From CADCTP01 sp963849885 (GTDB lineage Bacteria; Actinomycetota; Actinomycetes; Mycobacteriales; CADCTP01), in NCBI GenBank assembly GCA_963849885.1, contig CAWKIV010000013.1:186001-250000 (forward strand): a stretch of DNA of 64,000 nt. The letters are read 5' to 3'. The number at the start of each line of letters is the position of its first letter. Position 1 is the first letter of the stretch. The position numbers and the translations under genes were made by a program. The notes under the pieces were generated by a model. It saw only the letters and a program-made list of their open reading frames with translations, made no database searches and was not told the DNA's origin. Shown here in pieces: positions 19,187 through 28,960 of the stretch.

Positions 19187-20555
19187 ATGGCCGTCTCGGT
19201 GCAGGAAGGGAACCGCCGTCCACCGGGCCCGAAGCTGGGCCCGGTGGACTACCTGCGGCTGCTCCGCGGCACCCCGCTGCCGGACCTGGTCGCGGCGAAG
19301 GGCTTCGGCTCGGCCGACATCGTCCACTTCGGCCTCCAGGGCGAGCACTACTACTTCGTGCTCGCCCCCGACCTGGTCTGCGACCTCTTCCTCCGGCTGG
19401 CGCGCTCGACCGGCAAGGGCCGCAGCACCGAGCGGTCCCGGCCGCTGCTGGGCGACGGGCTGCTGACCAGCGAGGGCGACCTGCACCGCCGGCAGCGCCG
19501 GCTCATCCAGCCGGCCTTCCACCACGCGCAGATCCGGGCGTACGCGCGGGTGATGGCCGAGGAGGCGGCCCGGCTGCCGGCGGCCGGCGACTGGGCCGAC
19601 GGCACCACCCGGGACGTCGCCGCGGACATGGCCGCGGTGACGCTGCGGATCGTCGGGCGGACGCTGTTCACCACCGACCTGTCCGGGGACGCGGACACCG
19701 TCACCGAGGCCGCCACCAAGCTCATCCACCTGCACCTGCGCAGCCAGTCGCTGAGCCGGCGGATGCTGGGCACGCTGCCGCTGCCCGGCCGCAAGGCCGC
19801 GGCGGCCGCCGCCGCCGAGCTGGACCGGGTGGTGCAGCGGATGGTGACCGAGAGCCGGCAGGCCGGCGGCGCCGGTGACTCGGTGCTGGCCATGCTGCTG
19901 GCCGCCAGGGACGAGGACGGCGAGCCGATGTCCGACCGGCTGGTCCGGGACGAGGTGATGACCCTCCTGCTGGCCGGGCACGAGACGACCGCCAACGCGC
20001 TGACCTGGACCTGGCTGCTGCTCGACCAGCACCCGGAGGCGGCCGCCCGGCTGCACGCCGAGGTGGACGCGCTGCCCGGGCCGCCCACCGCGGACGACCT
20101 GGCCGCGCTGCCGTGGACCAACGCGGTGCTGGCCGAGTCGATGCGGGTCTACCCGCCGGCCTGGGCGTCCGGCCGGCGGGTCCTGGCCGACGTCACGCTC
20201 GGCGACTGGACGCTGCCGGCCGGCTCGCTGGCCAGCGCGGTGCAGTGGCTCACCCACCGGGACCCGCGCTGGTGGCCGGAGCCCGAGCGGTTCCGGCCGG
20301 AGCGCTGGCTCGACGCCGAGGGGGCGTACGACGAGTCGGCGCCGGGGCAGCCCCGCGGCGCCTACTTCCCGTTCGGGATGGGCACCCGGGTGTGCATCGG
20401 CGGGGCGTTCGCCCGGACCGAGGCGGCCCTGGTGCTGGCCACGCTGGCCCGGCGAGTGGGCGCCGGCGCTGGCGCCGGGGCACGTGGTCAAGCCGCTGCC
20501 GGCGACGATCCTGCGTCCCCGCGGCGGGCTGCCGATGGTGCTGCACCGGCGCTGA
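19187..20555 (+). pseudogene. cytochrome P450 #1, C-terminal frameshift
   Basis: A class I bacterial P450. The I-helix LLLAGHETTANAL, the ExxR helix ESMRVYPPAW and the heme loop FPFGMGTRVCIGG (Cys 403) are intact. At about 20454 an extra G (GGCGAGTGGG versus GGCAGTGGG in the tandem paralogue) shifts the frame. Shifting one base restores WAPALAPGH...LPMVLHRR and a TGA at 20553-20555. As written, the frame reads on into the next P450 gene. Only about 33 C-terminal residues are affected, so it may be a sequencing error or a recent mutation. Redox partners are not nearby. Confidence 0.72.
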
Positions 20556-20575
20556 TCCGCTCGTACCGTCGGGGT

Positions 20576-21936
20576 ATGACCCACGCTCCCGCCCTGACCC
20601 GGCCGCCCGGCCCGCAGCTGGGCCCGCTGGAGCTGGCCCGGCTGCTGCGCCGGCGGCAGATGACCGAGCTGCTGGAGCGGGCGGCCCGGCAGTCGCCCGA
20701 GGTGGCGCACTTCCGGCTCGGCGTCGAGCACGCCTACCTGGTGAGCACGCCGGAGCTGGTCCGCGAGCTGTTCGGGTCGCTGGGCCGGGTGACCGCGAAG
20801 GGCCGCGGCCTGGAGCAGGCCCGGCTGCTGCTCGGCGACGGGCTGCTGACCAGCGAGGGCGACCTGCACCGGCGGCAGCGCCGGCTCATCCAGCCGGCCT
20901 TCCACCACGCCCGGATCCCCGCGTACGAGGAGGTCATGCGGGTGGAGGCGGCCGCGCTGCCGGAGCGGGCCGGCTGGACTTCCCAGCCAGCGGGGCGGTC
21001 CGCGACCTGGCCGCGGACATGGCCGACCTGACCCTGCGGATCGTCGGGCGGGCGCTGTTCGCCACCGACCTGGCCGCGGACTCCCCCGCGGTCGCCGGGG
21101 CGCTGGCCGAGCTGCTGTCCCGGTTCCAGCGGGTGATGCTGCCCGGCGGCCCGCTGCTCAACCGGGTGCCGCTGCCGTCCACCCTCCGGGTGCGGGCGGC
21201 CATCGCCGACCTGGACGGGGTGGTCCGCCGGCTGATCGCCGAGCACCGGGCGGCCGGCCGGACCGACGGGCTGCTCGCCGACCTGCTGGCCGCGCGGGAC
21301 GAGGACGGCCGGCCGATGCCCGCCGACCAGGTCCGCGACGAGGTGCTCACCCTGGTGCTGGCCGGCCACGAGACCACCGCGAACGCGCTGGCCTGGAGCT
21401 GGGTCCAGCTGGACCGGCACCCGGAGGCGGCCGCGCGGCTGCACGCCGAGGTGGACGCCGCCCCGGCCGTGCCGGCGCTCGCCGACCTGCCGTGGACCCG
21501 GGCGGTGGTGGCCGAGACGATGCGGCTCTACCCGCCGGCCTGGGTGATCGGCCGGCGGATGCTCGCCGACGCCGAGCTGGGCGGCTGGACGGTGCCGGCC
21601 CGGTCGATCGTGATGGCCTCCCAGTGGATCACCCACCGGGACCCGCGCTGGTGGCCGGACCCGCTGGCGTACCGGCCGGAGCGGTGGATCGCCGCCGGCG
21701 CCTTCGACGAGAGCGCGCCGGGGCAGCCGCGGGGGGCCTACTTCCCGTTCGGGATGGGGCGCCGGGTCTGCGTGGGCGAGTCCTTCGCCTGGACCGAGGC
21801 GGTGCTGGTGCTGGCCGCGCTGGCCCGGCAGTGGGCGCCGGCCCTGGTGCCCGGCGCCCGGGTGGACGTGCTGCCCGCGGTCACCCTCCGCCCCCGGTAC
21901 GGCCTGCCGATGACCCTGCACCGCCGTGGGCGATGA
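20576..21936 (+). pseudogene. cytochrome P450 #2, N-terminal-third frameshift
   Basis: A close tandem paralogue of the preceding P450; both share LLGDGLLTSEGDLHRRQRR exactly. It starts at ATG 20576. Near 20975 one base seems lost (GGCTGGACTTC where GGC TGG GAC TTC is expected), so residues 1-134 are in one frame and the rest (DFPASGAVRDLAADMADL onward) in another. I-helix VLAGHETTANAL, ExxR ETMRLYPPAW and heme loop FPFGMGRRVCVGE are all present downstream. The gene is disrupted as written; substrate unknown. Confidence 0.72.
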
Positions 21937-21943
21937 TCGCGGC

Positions 21944-22582
21944 GTGCTGCCGCTGACGCCGGACGAGCTGCTGACCACGACCCGGGCCGTGCGCAAGCGG
22001 CTGGACCTGGAGCGGCCGGTGCCGCTGGAGCTGGTGACGGAGTGCCTGCGGATCGCGCTGCAGGCGCCGAGCGGGTCCAACGCGCAGCGCTGGCACTGGG
22101 TGGTGCTCACCGACCCTGAGCTGCGGGCGGCCGTGGGGGAGCACTACCGGCGGGCGGTGGCGGCGTACGAGCGGTCCCCCGGCTTCGCCGGCAAGCTGCA
22201 CGCGGACGACCCATCGCGGTCGGCGGTCCAGCGGCGGGTCGGCGACAGCGCCGCGTACCTGGGGCAGGTGATGGGCCGGGTGCCGGTGCTGCTGCTGCCC
22301 TGCCTGGAGGCGCGCAGCCTGCCGGCCGGCAACCAGGCCGGGCTGTGGGGGTCGCTGCTGCCGGCGGTGTGGAGCTACATGCTGGCCGCCCGGGCCCGCG
22401 GGCTCGGCACCGCGTGGACCACGCTGCACCTGCGGTACGAGCGGGAGGTGGCCGAGCTGCTCGGGCTGCCCGAGCACGTCCGGCAGGGGGCGCTGATCCC
22501 GACCGCCTACTACACCGGCGAGACCTTCCGGCCGGCCGCCCGGCAGCCGCTGGAGGAGGTCCTGCACGTCGACGGCTGGTGA
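21944..22582 (+). CDS. nitroreductase-family flavoprotein
   Basis: A 212-residue FMN-dependent nitroreductase-fold protein. Visible marks are LLTTTRAVRKRLDLERPVP, IALQAPSGSNAQRWHWVV (FMN phosphate region) and the late GALIPTAYYTGETF segment. GTG at 21944 is chosen by similarity to family N-termini; GTG 21926 would overlap the P450 stop. It is intact, unlike its neighbours on both sides, and may share a transcript with the P450 pair. Substrate unknown. Confidence 0.83.
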   Translation: MLPLTPDELLTTTRAVRKRLDLERPVPLELVTECLRIALQAPSGSNAQRWHWVVLTDPELRAAVGEHYRRAVAAYERSPGFAGKLHADDPSRSAVQRRVGDSAAYLGQVMGRVPVLLLPCLEARSLPAGNQAGLWGSLLPAVWSYMLAARARGLGTAWTTLHLRYEREVAELLGLPEHVRQGALIPTAYYTGETFRPAARQPLEEVLHVDGW

Positions 22583-22641
22583 TTTTGTCGTACCCCGCGG
22601 GCAGACTCCGCGCCGTCGACCGACGTCGCCAGGAGGGTCCC

Positions 22642-22977
22642 GTGATCGGAACGCTGTCCACCGTCATCCTCGACTGCCCGGACCCGCTCGCGCTGGCCCG
22701 GTTCTACTCGGAGCTACCGGCCTGCCCATCACCAGCACCGACGACGACTGGGTCGACGTCGGCGACGGGGCCGCGACTGGCCTTCCAGCTGGCGCCGGAC
22801 CACCAGCCGCCGCAGTGGCCGGATCCGGGCCGGCCGCAGCAGTTCCACCTCGACGTACGGGTGGCGGACGTGGAGGTCGCGGAAAGGCGGTGCTGGCGCT
22901 GGGCGCCACCCGGCTGCCGGCGGGGCGACCGGGTGTACGCGGACCCGGCCGGCCACCCGTTCTGCCTGATCTGGTGA
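22642..22977 (+). pseudogene. VOC (glyoxalase-like) protein with compensating indels
   Basis: A small vicinal-oxygen-chelate family protein with an AGGAGG site before its GTG. The ends read as VOC protein (TVILDCPDPLALARFYSEL; RVYADPAGHPFCLIW), but two internal stretches (about residues 27-45 and 82-95) read well only in another frame: TGLPITSTDDDWVDVGDG, and KAVLALGATRLPAG. This implies four single-base indels that cancel in pairs, so the 111-codon frame stays open with scrambled segments. It is either a decayed gene or the product of base-calling errors. Confidence 0.7.
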
Positions 22978-23004
22978 GCGGCCGCCGGGCCGGCGGACGG
23001 CGGG

Positions 23005-24003
23005 TCAGTCGCCGGTCCAGTAGCGGTCGCCGGCCAGGACCAGCGCGGCGGCGCCGAGCAGGCCGGTGTCCGCGCCGAGCGCGGCCGGCAGGACGCGCGC
23101 GGCGCGGACGTGCGGCAGCCCGGCGTGCCGGGCGTACGCGGCGCGCAGCGGCGCGAAGAGGAGGTCGCCCGAGGCGGCGAAGCCGCCGCCGACCACGACG
23201 GTGGTGACGTCGAGCAGGGCCACCGCGGAGGCGATGCCGCGGCCGAGCATCGTCCCGGCCCGCTCGTACGCGGCGAGCGCCACCGGATCGCCGGCCCGCG
23301 CCGCCGCCGCCAGCGCCCGCCCGTCCGCCCCCACCCCGCCGGCCAGCCTCCCGGCCGACGCGCCACCGTCCGACGCGGCGCCCGCTGCGGCGCCGGCCGG
23401 GGTCCAGCCGTGGGCGAGGGCCCAGGCGACGACGGCCGGCCCGCGGGCGACCGCCTCCAGGCAGCCGCGCCCACCGCAGCCGCACTCCGGCCCGTCCGGG
23501 TCGACCACGAGGTGGCCGACGTGCCCGGCGTTGCCGGAGGCGCCGTCCACCACCCGGTCGGCCAGCACCACCCCGCCACCGACCCCGGTGGACACCACCA
23601 TGCCGAGCATGTCCGGGCAGCCGCGCCCGGCCCCGCGCCAGTGCTCGGCCACCGCCGCGCACACCGCGTCGTTGTGCAGCCGCACCGGCACGCCCAGCTC
23701 GGCGGCCAGCCGGTCCCGCAGCGGGAAGCCGCGCCAGCCCGGGATGTTCACCGGCGACACCTCGCCGGCCGGCCACCGCATCGGCCCGCCGCAGCCCACC
23801 CCGGCCGCCACCACCGGCAGCCCGACCCGGCCGAGCACGTCGCGCAGCAGCGACGCGAGCGCCGACCACAGCGGCTCCGCCTCCGCGCCCGGCGGCGTCG
23901 GCCGGATCCGCGGGCTCAGCACCACCCCGGACGGCAGCACCACCGCCGCGGCCAGCTTCGTGCCACCGACGTCCACCGCGAGCACCGGCCCGGATTCCGC
24001 CAC
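23005..24003 (-). CDS. ROK-family sugar kinase
   Basis: A 332-residue ROK protein, likely a glucokinase or related sugar kinase. The ATP phosphate motif AVDVGGTKLAAAVV is at residues 9-22, the catalytic LHNDAVCAAVAEHW near 107, and the zinc-binding CGCGGRGCLE near 172. There is no N-terminal DNA-binding domain, so it is an enzyme rather than a ROK repressor. An Ala/Gly-rich insert (about residues 200-225) follows the zinc motif. It starts with GTG at 24003, divergent from the ChlI-like gene. Confidence 0.88.
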   Translation of the reverse strand: MAESGPVLAVDVGGTKLAAAVVLPSGVVLSPRIRPTPPGAEAEPLWSALASLLRDVLGRVGLPVVAAGVGCGGPMRWPAGEVSPVNIPGWRGFPLRDRLAAELGVPVRLHNDAVCAAVAEHWRGAGRGCPDMLGMVVSTGVGGGVVLADRVVDGASGNAGHVGHLVVDPDGPECGCGGRGCLEAVARGPAVVAWALAHGWTPAGAAAGAASDGGASAGRLAGGVGADGRALAAAARAGDPVALAAYERAGTMLGRGIASAVALLDVTTVVVGGGFAASGDLLFAPLRAAYARHAGLPHVRAARVLPAALGADTGLLGAAALVLAGDRYWTGD

Positions 24004-24070
24004 GAGCGGAACCTAAGCACCGGAGCCCCGGGCGTGTGCGGCCGGCCCGGGCCCGACGTACGGTCGTCGG

Positions 24071-25504
24071 GTGACGAGTGCCCCGCAGATCGACACCCTG
24101 GGCGCGCTGCGCGCCTCCGGCCACGTGCACCGCAGCGTCAAGGCGGAGATCCGCGACAACCTGCTGGCCCGGCTCGCCGCCGGCGAGCCGACCCTGCCCG
24201 GCATCGTCGGCTTCGACGACACGGTGCTGCCCGAGGTGGAGCGGGCCCTGCTCGCCGGGCACGACATGGTGCTGCTCGGCGAGCGCGGCCAGGGCAAGAC
24301 CCGGCTGATCCGCACCCTGGTCGGGCTGCTCGACGAGTGGACGCCGGTGCTGGCCGGCAGCGAGCTCAACGAGCACCCGTACGCGCCGGTCTCGGTGTGG
24401 GGCAAGCGCACCGTCGCCGAGCAGGGCGACCAGACCGCGGTCGCCTGGCAGCACCGCACGCAGCGGTACGGCGAGAAGCTGGCCACCCCGGACACCAGCG
24501 TCGGCGACCTGATCGGCGACGTGGACCCGATCAAGGTGGCCGAGGGCCGCACCCTGGGCGACCCGGAGACCGTGCACTACGGCCTGGTGCTGCGGACCAA
24601 CCGCGGCATCTTCTCCGTCAACGAGCTGCCCGACCTGGCCGAGCGGATCCAGGTCGCGCTGCTCAACGTGCTGGAGGAGCGGGACGTGCAGGTCCGCGGC
24701 TACCAGCTGCGGCTGCCGCTGGACCTGCTGCTGGTGGCCAGCGCCAACCCGGAGGACTACACCAGCCGCGGCCGGATCATCACCCCGCTCAAGGACCGCT
24801 TCGGCGCCGAGGTGCGCACCCACTATCCGCTGGACCTGTCCGACGAGATCGAGCTGATCCGGCAGGAGGCGGCGCTGGTCTGGGCGGTGGACGGGCCGCA
24901 CCCGGCCCCGGTCGTGCCGGACCACGTGCTGGAGGTGGTGGCCCGGTTCACCCGGGCGGTGCGGGAGGCGCCGCAGGTCGACCAGCGGTCCGGGGTGAGC
25001 GCCCGGTTCGCCATCGCCGGGGTGGAGACGGTGGCCGCGAGCGCGGTGCGCCGGGCCGCGGTCACCGGCGAGCCGCTGGCCGTGGCCCGGGTCTGCGACC
25101 TGCCCGCGGTGGTGCCGGCGTCCCGCGGCAAGGTCGAGTTCGAGGACGCGGACGAGGGCCGCGAGGTCGAGGTGCTGGAACATCTGCTGCGCCGGGCCGT
25201 CGCGGACACCTTCCGGGCCCGGCTGGCCGGGCAGGACCTGTCGGCGCTGCAGTCGAAGTTCGACGAGGGGCTGACCGTGGAGACCGGCGACCTGGTGCCG
25301 GCCGGCGAGCTGCTCCGCCAGGTCGGCACGTTCCCGACGCTGGCCGGGCTGCTGTCCCGGCTGGAGCCGTCCTCCGGGCCGGAGGGGGCCAGCGCGGTCG
25401 GGCTGGCCGCGGCGGCGGTCGAGTTCGCGCTGGAGGGGCTGCACCTGCTGCGCCGGCTGGCCAAGGACGACGTCGGCGGCGGCCGCACCGTCTACGGCGG
25501 CTGA
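24071..25504 (+). CDS. MoxR/ChlI-like AAA+ ATPase
   Basis: A 477-residue AAA+ ATPase of the magnesium-chelatase-I/MoxR type. Walker A is GERGQGKT (about 76-83). The Walker B/sensor region includes NELPDLAERIQVALLNVLEERD, and sensor 1 is LLVASANPEDYTSRGR. It lies one base from a VWA-domain gene, the usual pairing in which the ATPase and a VWA partner act as a chaperone-like module. The partner is disrupted here, which may leave this ATPase without its substrate adaptor. Confidence 0.87.
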   Translation: MTSAPQIDTLGALRASGHVHRSVKAEIRDNLLARLAAGEPTLPGIVGFDDTVLPEVERALLAGHDMVLLGERGQGKTRLIRTLVGLLDEWTPVLAGSELNEHPYAPVSVWGKRTVAEQGDQTAVAWQHRTQRYGEKLATPDTSVGDLIGDVDPIKVAEGRTLGDPETVHYGLVLRTNRGIFSVNELPDLAERIQVALLNVLEERDVQVRGYQLRLPLDLLLVASANPEDYTSRGRIITPLKDRFGAEVRTHYPLDLSDEIELIRQEAALVWAVDGPHPAPVVPDHVLEVVARFTRAVREAPQVDQRSGVSARFAIAGVETVAASAVRRAAVTGEPLAVARVCDLPAVVPASRGKVEFEDADEGREVEVLEHLLRRAVADTFRARLAGQDLSALQSKFDEGLTVETGDLVPAGELLRQVGTFPTLAGLLSRLEPSSGPEGASAVGLAAAAVEFALEGLHLLRRLAKDDVGGGRTVYGG

Positions 25505-25505
25505 G

Positions 25506-27540
25506 ATGCCCGGCCCGGGCGGTTTCCGGTACGGAGCCTGGCGCGGTGGGCGCGACCCGCTGGAGCCGCCGTTCGACGTGCGCCGCGCGCTGGACGAGAT
25601 CGGCGACGACGTGCTGGCCGGCGCCAGCCCGAGCGAGGCGCTCCGCCGCCTCCTGCAGCAGGGCGCCGACGGCCTGCGCGGGCTGGACGAGCTGCGCCGC
25701 AAGGTCCGCCAGCGGGCCCGCGCGACCCGCCGCCGCGGTCGCCTGGACGGCACCCTGGAGCAGGTCCGGGAGCTGCTGGACCGGGCGCTGGCGGCGGAGC
25801 GGCGGGCGCTGTTCCCGGACCCGGACGACTCGGCCCGGTTCGCCGAGGCGCAGCTGGACGCGCTGCCGAACGACCCGGCCCGGGCCGTGCGCGAGCTGTC
25901 GGAATACCCGTGGCGCAGCGACGAGGCCCGGCAGGCGTACGAGGAGATCAAGGACCTGCTCCGCCGGGAGGTGCTGGACAGCCAGTTCCGCGGGATGCGG
26001 GACGCGCTGCGCGGCGCCACCGCGCAGGACGTGGCCCGGGTGCGGGAGATGGTCGCCGCGCTCAACGAGATGCTGGAGGCGGACGCCCGCGGGCAGCACA
26101 CCCAGGAGCAGTTCGACCGGTTCATGGAGCAGTACGGCGACTTCTTCCCGGAGCGCCCGCACAACCTGGCCGAGCTGGTGGACGCGCTGGCCCGCCGGGC
26201 CGCGGCCCAGCAGCGGCTGCTGGACAGCCTGTCCGACGAGCAGCGGCAGGAGCTGGCCGACCTGATGGCCGGTGCGCTCGGCGACGCCGGGCTGGCCGGC
26301 GAGCTGGACCGGCTGCAGCGGCAGCTGCGGGCGGCCCGGCCGGACCTGCGCTGGGGCGGCCGGGAGCGGATGGACGGCGACCGGCCGCTGGGCCTGGGCG
26401 ACGCCACCGGGGCGCTGCAGGAGATCGCCGACCTGGACGAGCTGGACGCGATGCTGGACCAGGACTACCCGGGCGCGTCGCTGGACGACGTCGACCCGGA
26501 GCTGGTGGAGCGGGCGCTGGGCCGGCAGGCGGTGGACGACCTGGAGGCACTGCGCCGGGTGGAGCGGGAGCTGCAGCGGCAGGGCTACCTCAACCGGTCC
26601 GGCGGCCAGCTGGAGCTGACCCCGCGGGCCGTGCGCCGGCTGGGGGCGACCGCGCTGCGCCGGGTCTTCTCGGTGCTGGAGTCCCGCGGCCGCGGCGCCC
26701 ACGACGTCCGGGACGCCGGCGCGGCCGGGGAGCCGACCGGGTCGAGTCGCGGCTGGGAGTACGGGGACGAGCAGCCGCTCGAGGTCGTCCGCACCGTCCG
26801 CAACGCCGTCCTCCGCACCGGCGGCTTCGCCGATCTTGGCCAGGTCAACGCCGACGGAGCGCCCGAGGAGTTGACTCAACCAAGATCGGCGCGGCGCGGC
26901 GGGGCGGGTGCGGTTGACGGTCGAGGACTTCGAGGTGGTGGAGACGGAGCGGCGGACCTCGGCGACGGTGGCGCTGCTGGTCGACCTGTCGTACTCGATG
27001 GCCCTGCGCGGCACCTGGGGCGCGGCCAAGTCGACCGCGCTGGCGCTGCACTCGCTGGTGACCACGAGCTTCCCGCAGGACCGGATCGAGATCATCGGCT
27101 TCTCCAACTACGCCCGGCCGATCTCCTCGACCGGGCTGGCCGGCCTCTCCTGGGACATGGTGCAGGGGACCAACCTGCAGCACGCGCTGATGCTGGCCCG
27201 CCGGCACCTGGACCGCTACCGGGACGGCGAGCCGGTGATCCTGGTGGTCACCGACGGCGAGCCGACCGCGCATCTGGCCCGGGACGGGCGGGCCGAGTTC
27301 GCCTGGCCGCCGCTGCCGGAGACGCTCGCGCTGACCATGGCCGAGGTGGAGCGGTGCACCCGCCGCGGCGCCACCATCAACGTCTTCATGCTGGACGAGG
27401 AGCCGGCGCTGGTCCGCTTCGTCGAGGAGCTGGCCAAGCGCAACGGCGGCCGGGTCTTCTCCCCCCGCCCGGAGAAGCTCGGCGAGTACGTCGTCAGCGA
27501 CTACCTCCGGGCCCGCCGCGGCCGCCGCCGCTCGGCCTGA
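25506..27540 (+). pseudogene. VWA-domain (CoxE-like) protein split by a 64-bp palindrome
   Basis: Residues up to about 441 (25506-26827) are one frame, ending VVRTVRNAVLRTGG. The VWA domain with MIDAS DLSYS (VDLSYSMALRG) continues in another frame from about 26892 to 27540. Between them lies a 64-bp palindromic repeat (26828-26891). Removing exactly these 64 bases joins the two frames without a stop, giving RTGGFGAAGRVRLTVEDFEV and a 656-residue protein, the length expected for this family. As written, a TGA at 26872 precedes the VWA frame. A GTG at 26908 could restart translation and yield a separate 210-residue VWA protein. Confidence 0.8.
26828..26891. repeat. 64-bp palindromic repeat, copy B (inside VWA gene)
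   Basis: Outer arms CGCCGATCTTGG (26828-26839) and CCAAGATCGGCG (26880-26891) are perfect complements of 12 bp. The middle retains GGTCAACGCCGACG and GTTGACTCAA as in copy A (1206-1269), and both copies are 64 bp. An arm base pair differs between copies (T-A in A, C-G in B), so pairing is kept despite change. No target duplication is visible. The length, one more than a multiple of three, explains the frameshift in the host gene. Confidence 0.82.
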
Positions 27541-27605
27541 CGCCAAGGATTCGCCAAGCGCCGTACGCGAGGGTCGGGCTCCCAACCTCCGAAGAGGGAG
27601 CCACC

Positions 27606-28025
27606 ATGCCCCGCACCCGAAGGCTCGCCCTGGTCGGCACGATGGCGGCGGCGATCGCCGCGGGCGGCGTCGCCGCTGCCGCGCCGGCGTCCGCCGCACC
27701 CCATCCGACCTGCCCGACGGGCTACCACTGCGTCTTCCTCGGCCCGCTGGGGACCACCCCCCGCTACGCCTTCTTCAACTCCGACGGCAAGTTCAGCGAC
27801 AACTACTTCCCGGGCGGGATCACGGTCAACAACCAGGTCGCGGCCGCCAGCAACTCCAGCAGCGGCGGGTACGAGAGCCACTACTACCAGAGCGCCGGCT
27901 ACACCAACGGCCTGGTCTTCTGCGTCAACCCCGGCCACGCGACCCCCAGCGTGCTGCCGGGCACCAAGCAGAACCAGGCCAGCTCGCTGATGCTGCGGCC
28001 GGCCACCTCGATCTCCTGCTACTGA
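27606..28025 (+). CDS. secreted peptidase-inhibitor family I36-like protein
   Basis: A 139-residue secreted protein. It has a signal peptide (basic start, hydrophobic stretch 8-27, cleavage near ASA-AP). The mature part begins CPTGYHCVFLGPLG and ends FCVNPG...SCY, the cysteine pattern of I36/SMPI-like metalloproteinase inhibitors. GAGGGAG precedes the ATG. It is followed 19 bp later by a lipoprotein-like gene with an almost identical leader region (GGAGGGAGCTCCCATG), so they may share regulation. Inhibitor activity is a family-level inference. Confidence 0.75.
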   Translation: MPRTRRLALVGTMAAAIAAGGVAAAAPASAAPHPTCPTGYHCVFLGPLGTTPRYAFFNSDGKFSDNYFPGGITVNNQVAAASNSSSGGYESHYYQSAGYTNGLVFCVNPGHATPSVLPGTKQNQASSLMLRPATSISCY

Positions 28026-28044
28026 GCCACCGGAGGGAGCTCCC

Positions 28045-28932
28045 ATGCGCCAGATCCGCAGGCTCGCCACCGTCGCTGCCGCCGCCGCGGTGGTCGCCGC
28101 CGGCGGCGTCGCCGCCGCCACGGCCGGGATCACCGGCTGCGCCGGCGCCGCCCCCGCGGCGCCGGCGCCGCCGGCCCCCGACCTGGACCGGCTGCGGGCG
28201 CTGCCGCCGATCACCGGGCTGGTGCACACCTGGTCGCCGGCCAGCGACCGGGTGACGCGGGCCCAGCAGAAGCTCACCGTGGACTGCATGGCGGCGCGCG
28301 GCTTCGGCTACCGACCGGCCCCGCCGGCCACCGCGGCCGAGATGGCCGCGCGGCGGCCGGCGCCGTTCGGGCTGGAGACGCTCGCGCCGCCGCCGCCCGA
28401 GCGGCCGCTGCCGCCGGAGCGGCCCGACCTGGGCGAGCGGTACGGCCGGGCGCTGCACGGCGACCCGGACCGCCGGCTCACCGCGTCCGGAGCCCGCACC
28501 AAGGTCACGCTGCCGGTGGACGGCTGCATCGCCGCCGCGGAGACCCGGATGCTCGGCGCCGACCGGGTGCGCTGGACCCGGCTGCGCATCCTCCTCGGCG
28601 AGGCCGAGGAAGAGGCGCTGACCCGGCTGGAGAAGGACCCGGAGTTCCGGGCCGCGACGACCCGCTGGCGCGAGTGCGCGCGCCGGTCCGGGGTGCAGGC
28701 GCCGGACCCGCCGGCCGTCGCGGCCGGGCTGGCCGACACCGACCCGGCCGCGCAGCCGGCCGCCCGGATCGACCTCGGCTGCAAGGCCGGGACCGGCTAC
28801 CTGGCGACCGCGTACGGCCGGTTGGCCGCGATCGAGCGCGAGCTGCTGGCCCGCTCCCCCACCGTGGTCCCGCAGTGGACCGCCCTGCTGGCGAAGCAGG
28901 ACGCGGTCGCCCGGGGGGTCCTCGGGAGCTGA
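28045..28932 (+). CDS. exported hypothetical protein, possible lipoprotein
   Basis: A 295-residue exported protein. The N-terminus (MRQIRRLATVAAAAAVVAAGG) is a signal sequence, and AGITGC near residue 32 could be a lipobox. A Pro-rich segment follows (about 105-130). Later residues include paired cysteines (TVDCMAARGFGY, VDGCIAAAET, RECARRSG, LGCKAG) that resemble uncharacterised actinobacterial secreted proteins. No enzyme motif is visible. A ribosome site GGAGGGAG precedes the ATG. Confidence 0.68.
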   Translation: MRQIRRLATVAAAAAVVAAGGVAAATAGITGCAGAAPAAPAPPAPDLDRLRALPPITGLVHTWSPASDRVTRAQQKLTVDCMAARGFGYRPAPPATAAEMAARRPAPFGLETLAPPPPERPLPPERPDLGERYGRALHGDPDRRLTASGARTKVTLPVDGCIAAAETRMLGADRVRWTRLRILLGEAEEEALTRLEKDPEFRAATTRWRECARRSGVQAPDPPAVAAGLADTDPAAQPAARIDLGCKAGTGYLATAYGRLAAIERELLARSPTVVPQWTALLAKQDAVARGVLGS

Positions 28933-28960
28933 TGTCCCCGATCGCGTAGATTTCCGGCCC

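Noticed and set aside
22664..26407. A 1247-codon frame on the minus strand
   Set aside because: Arg/Pro-rich composition with no domain; it runs antisense to the ROK, MoxR and VWA genes in a region of very high GC where stops are rare.
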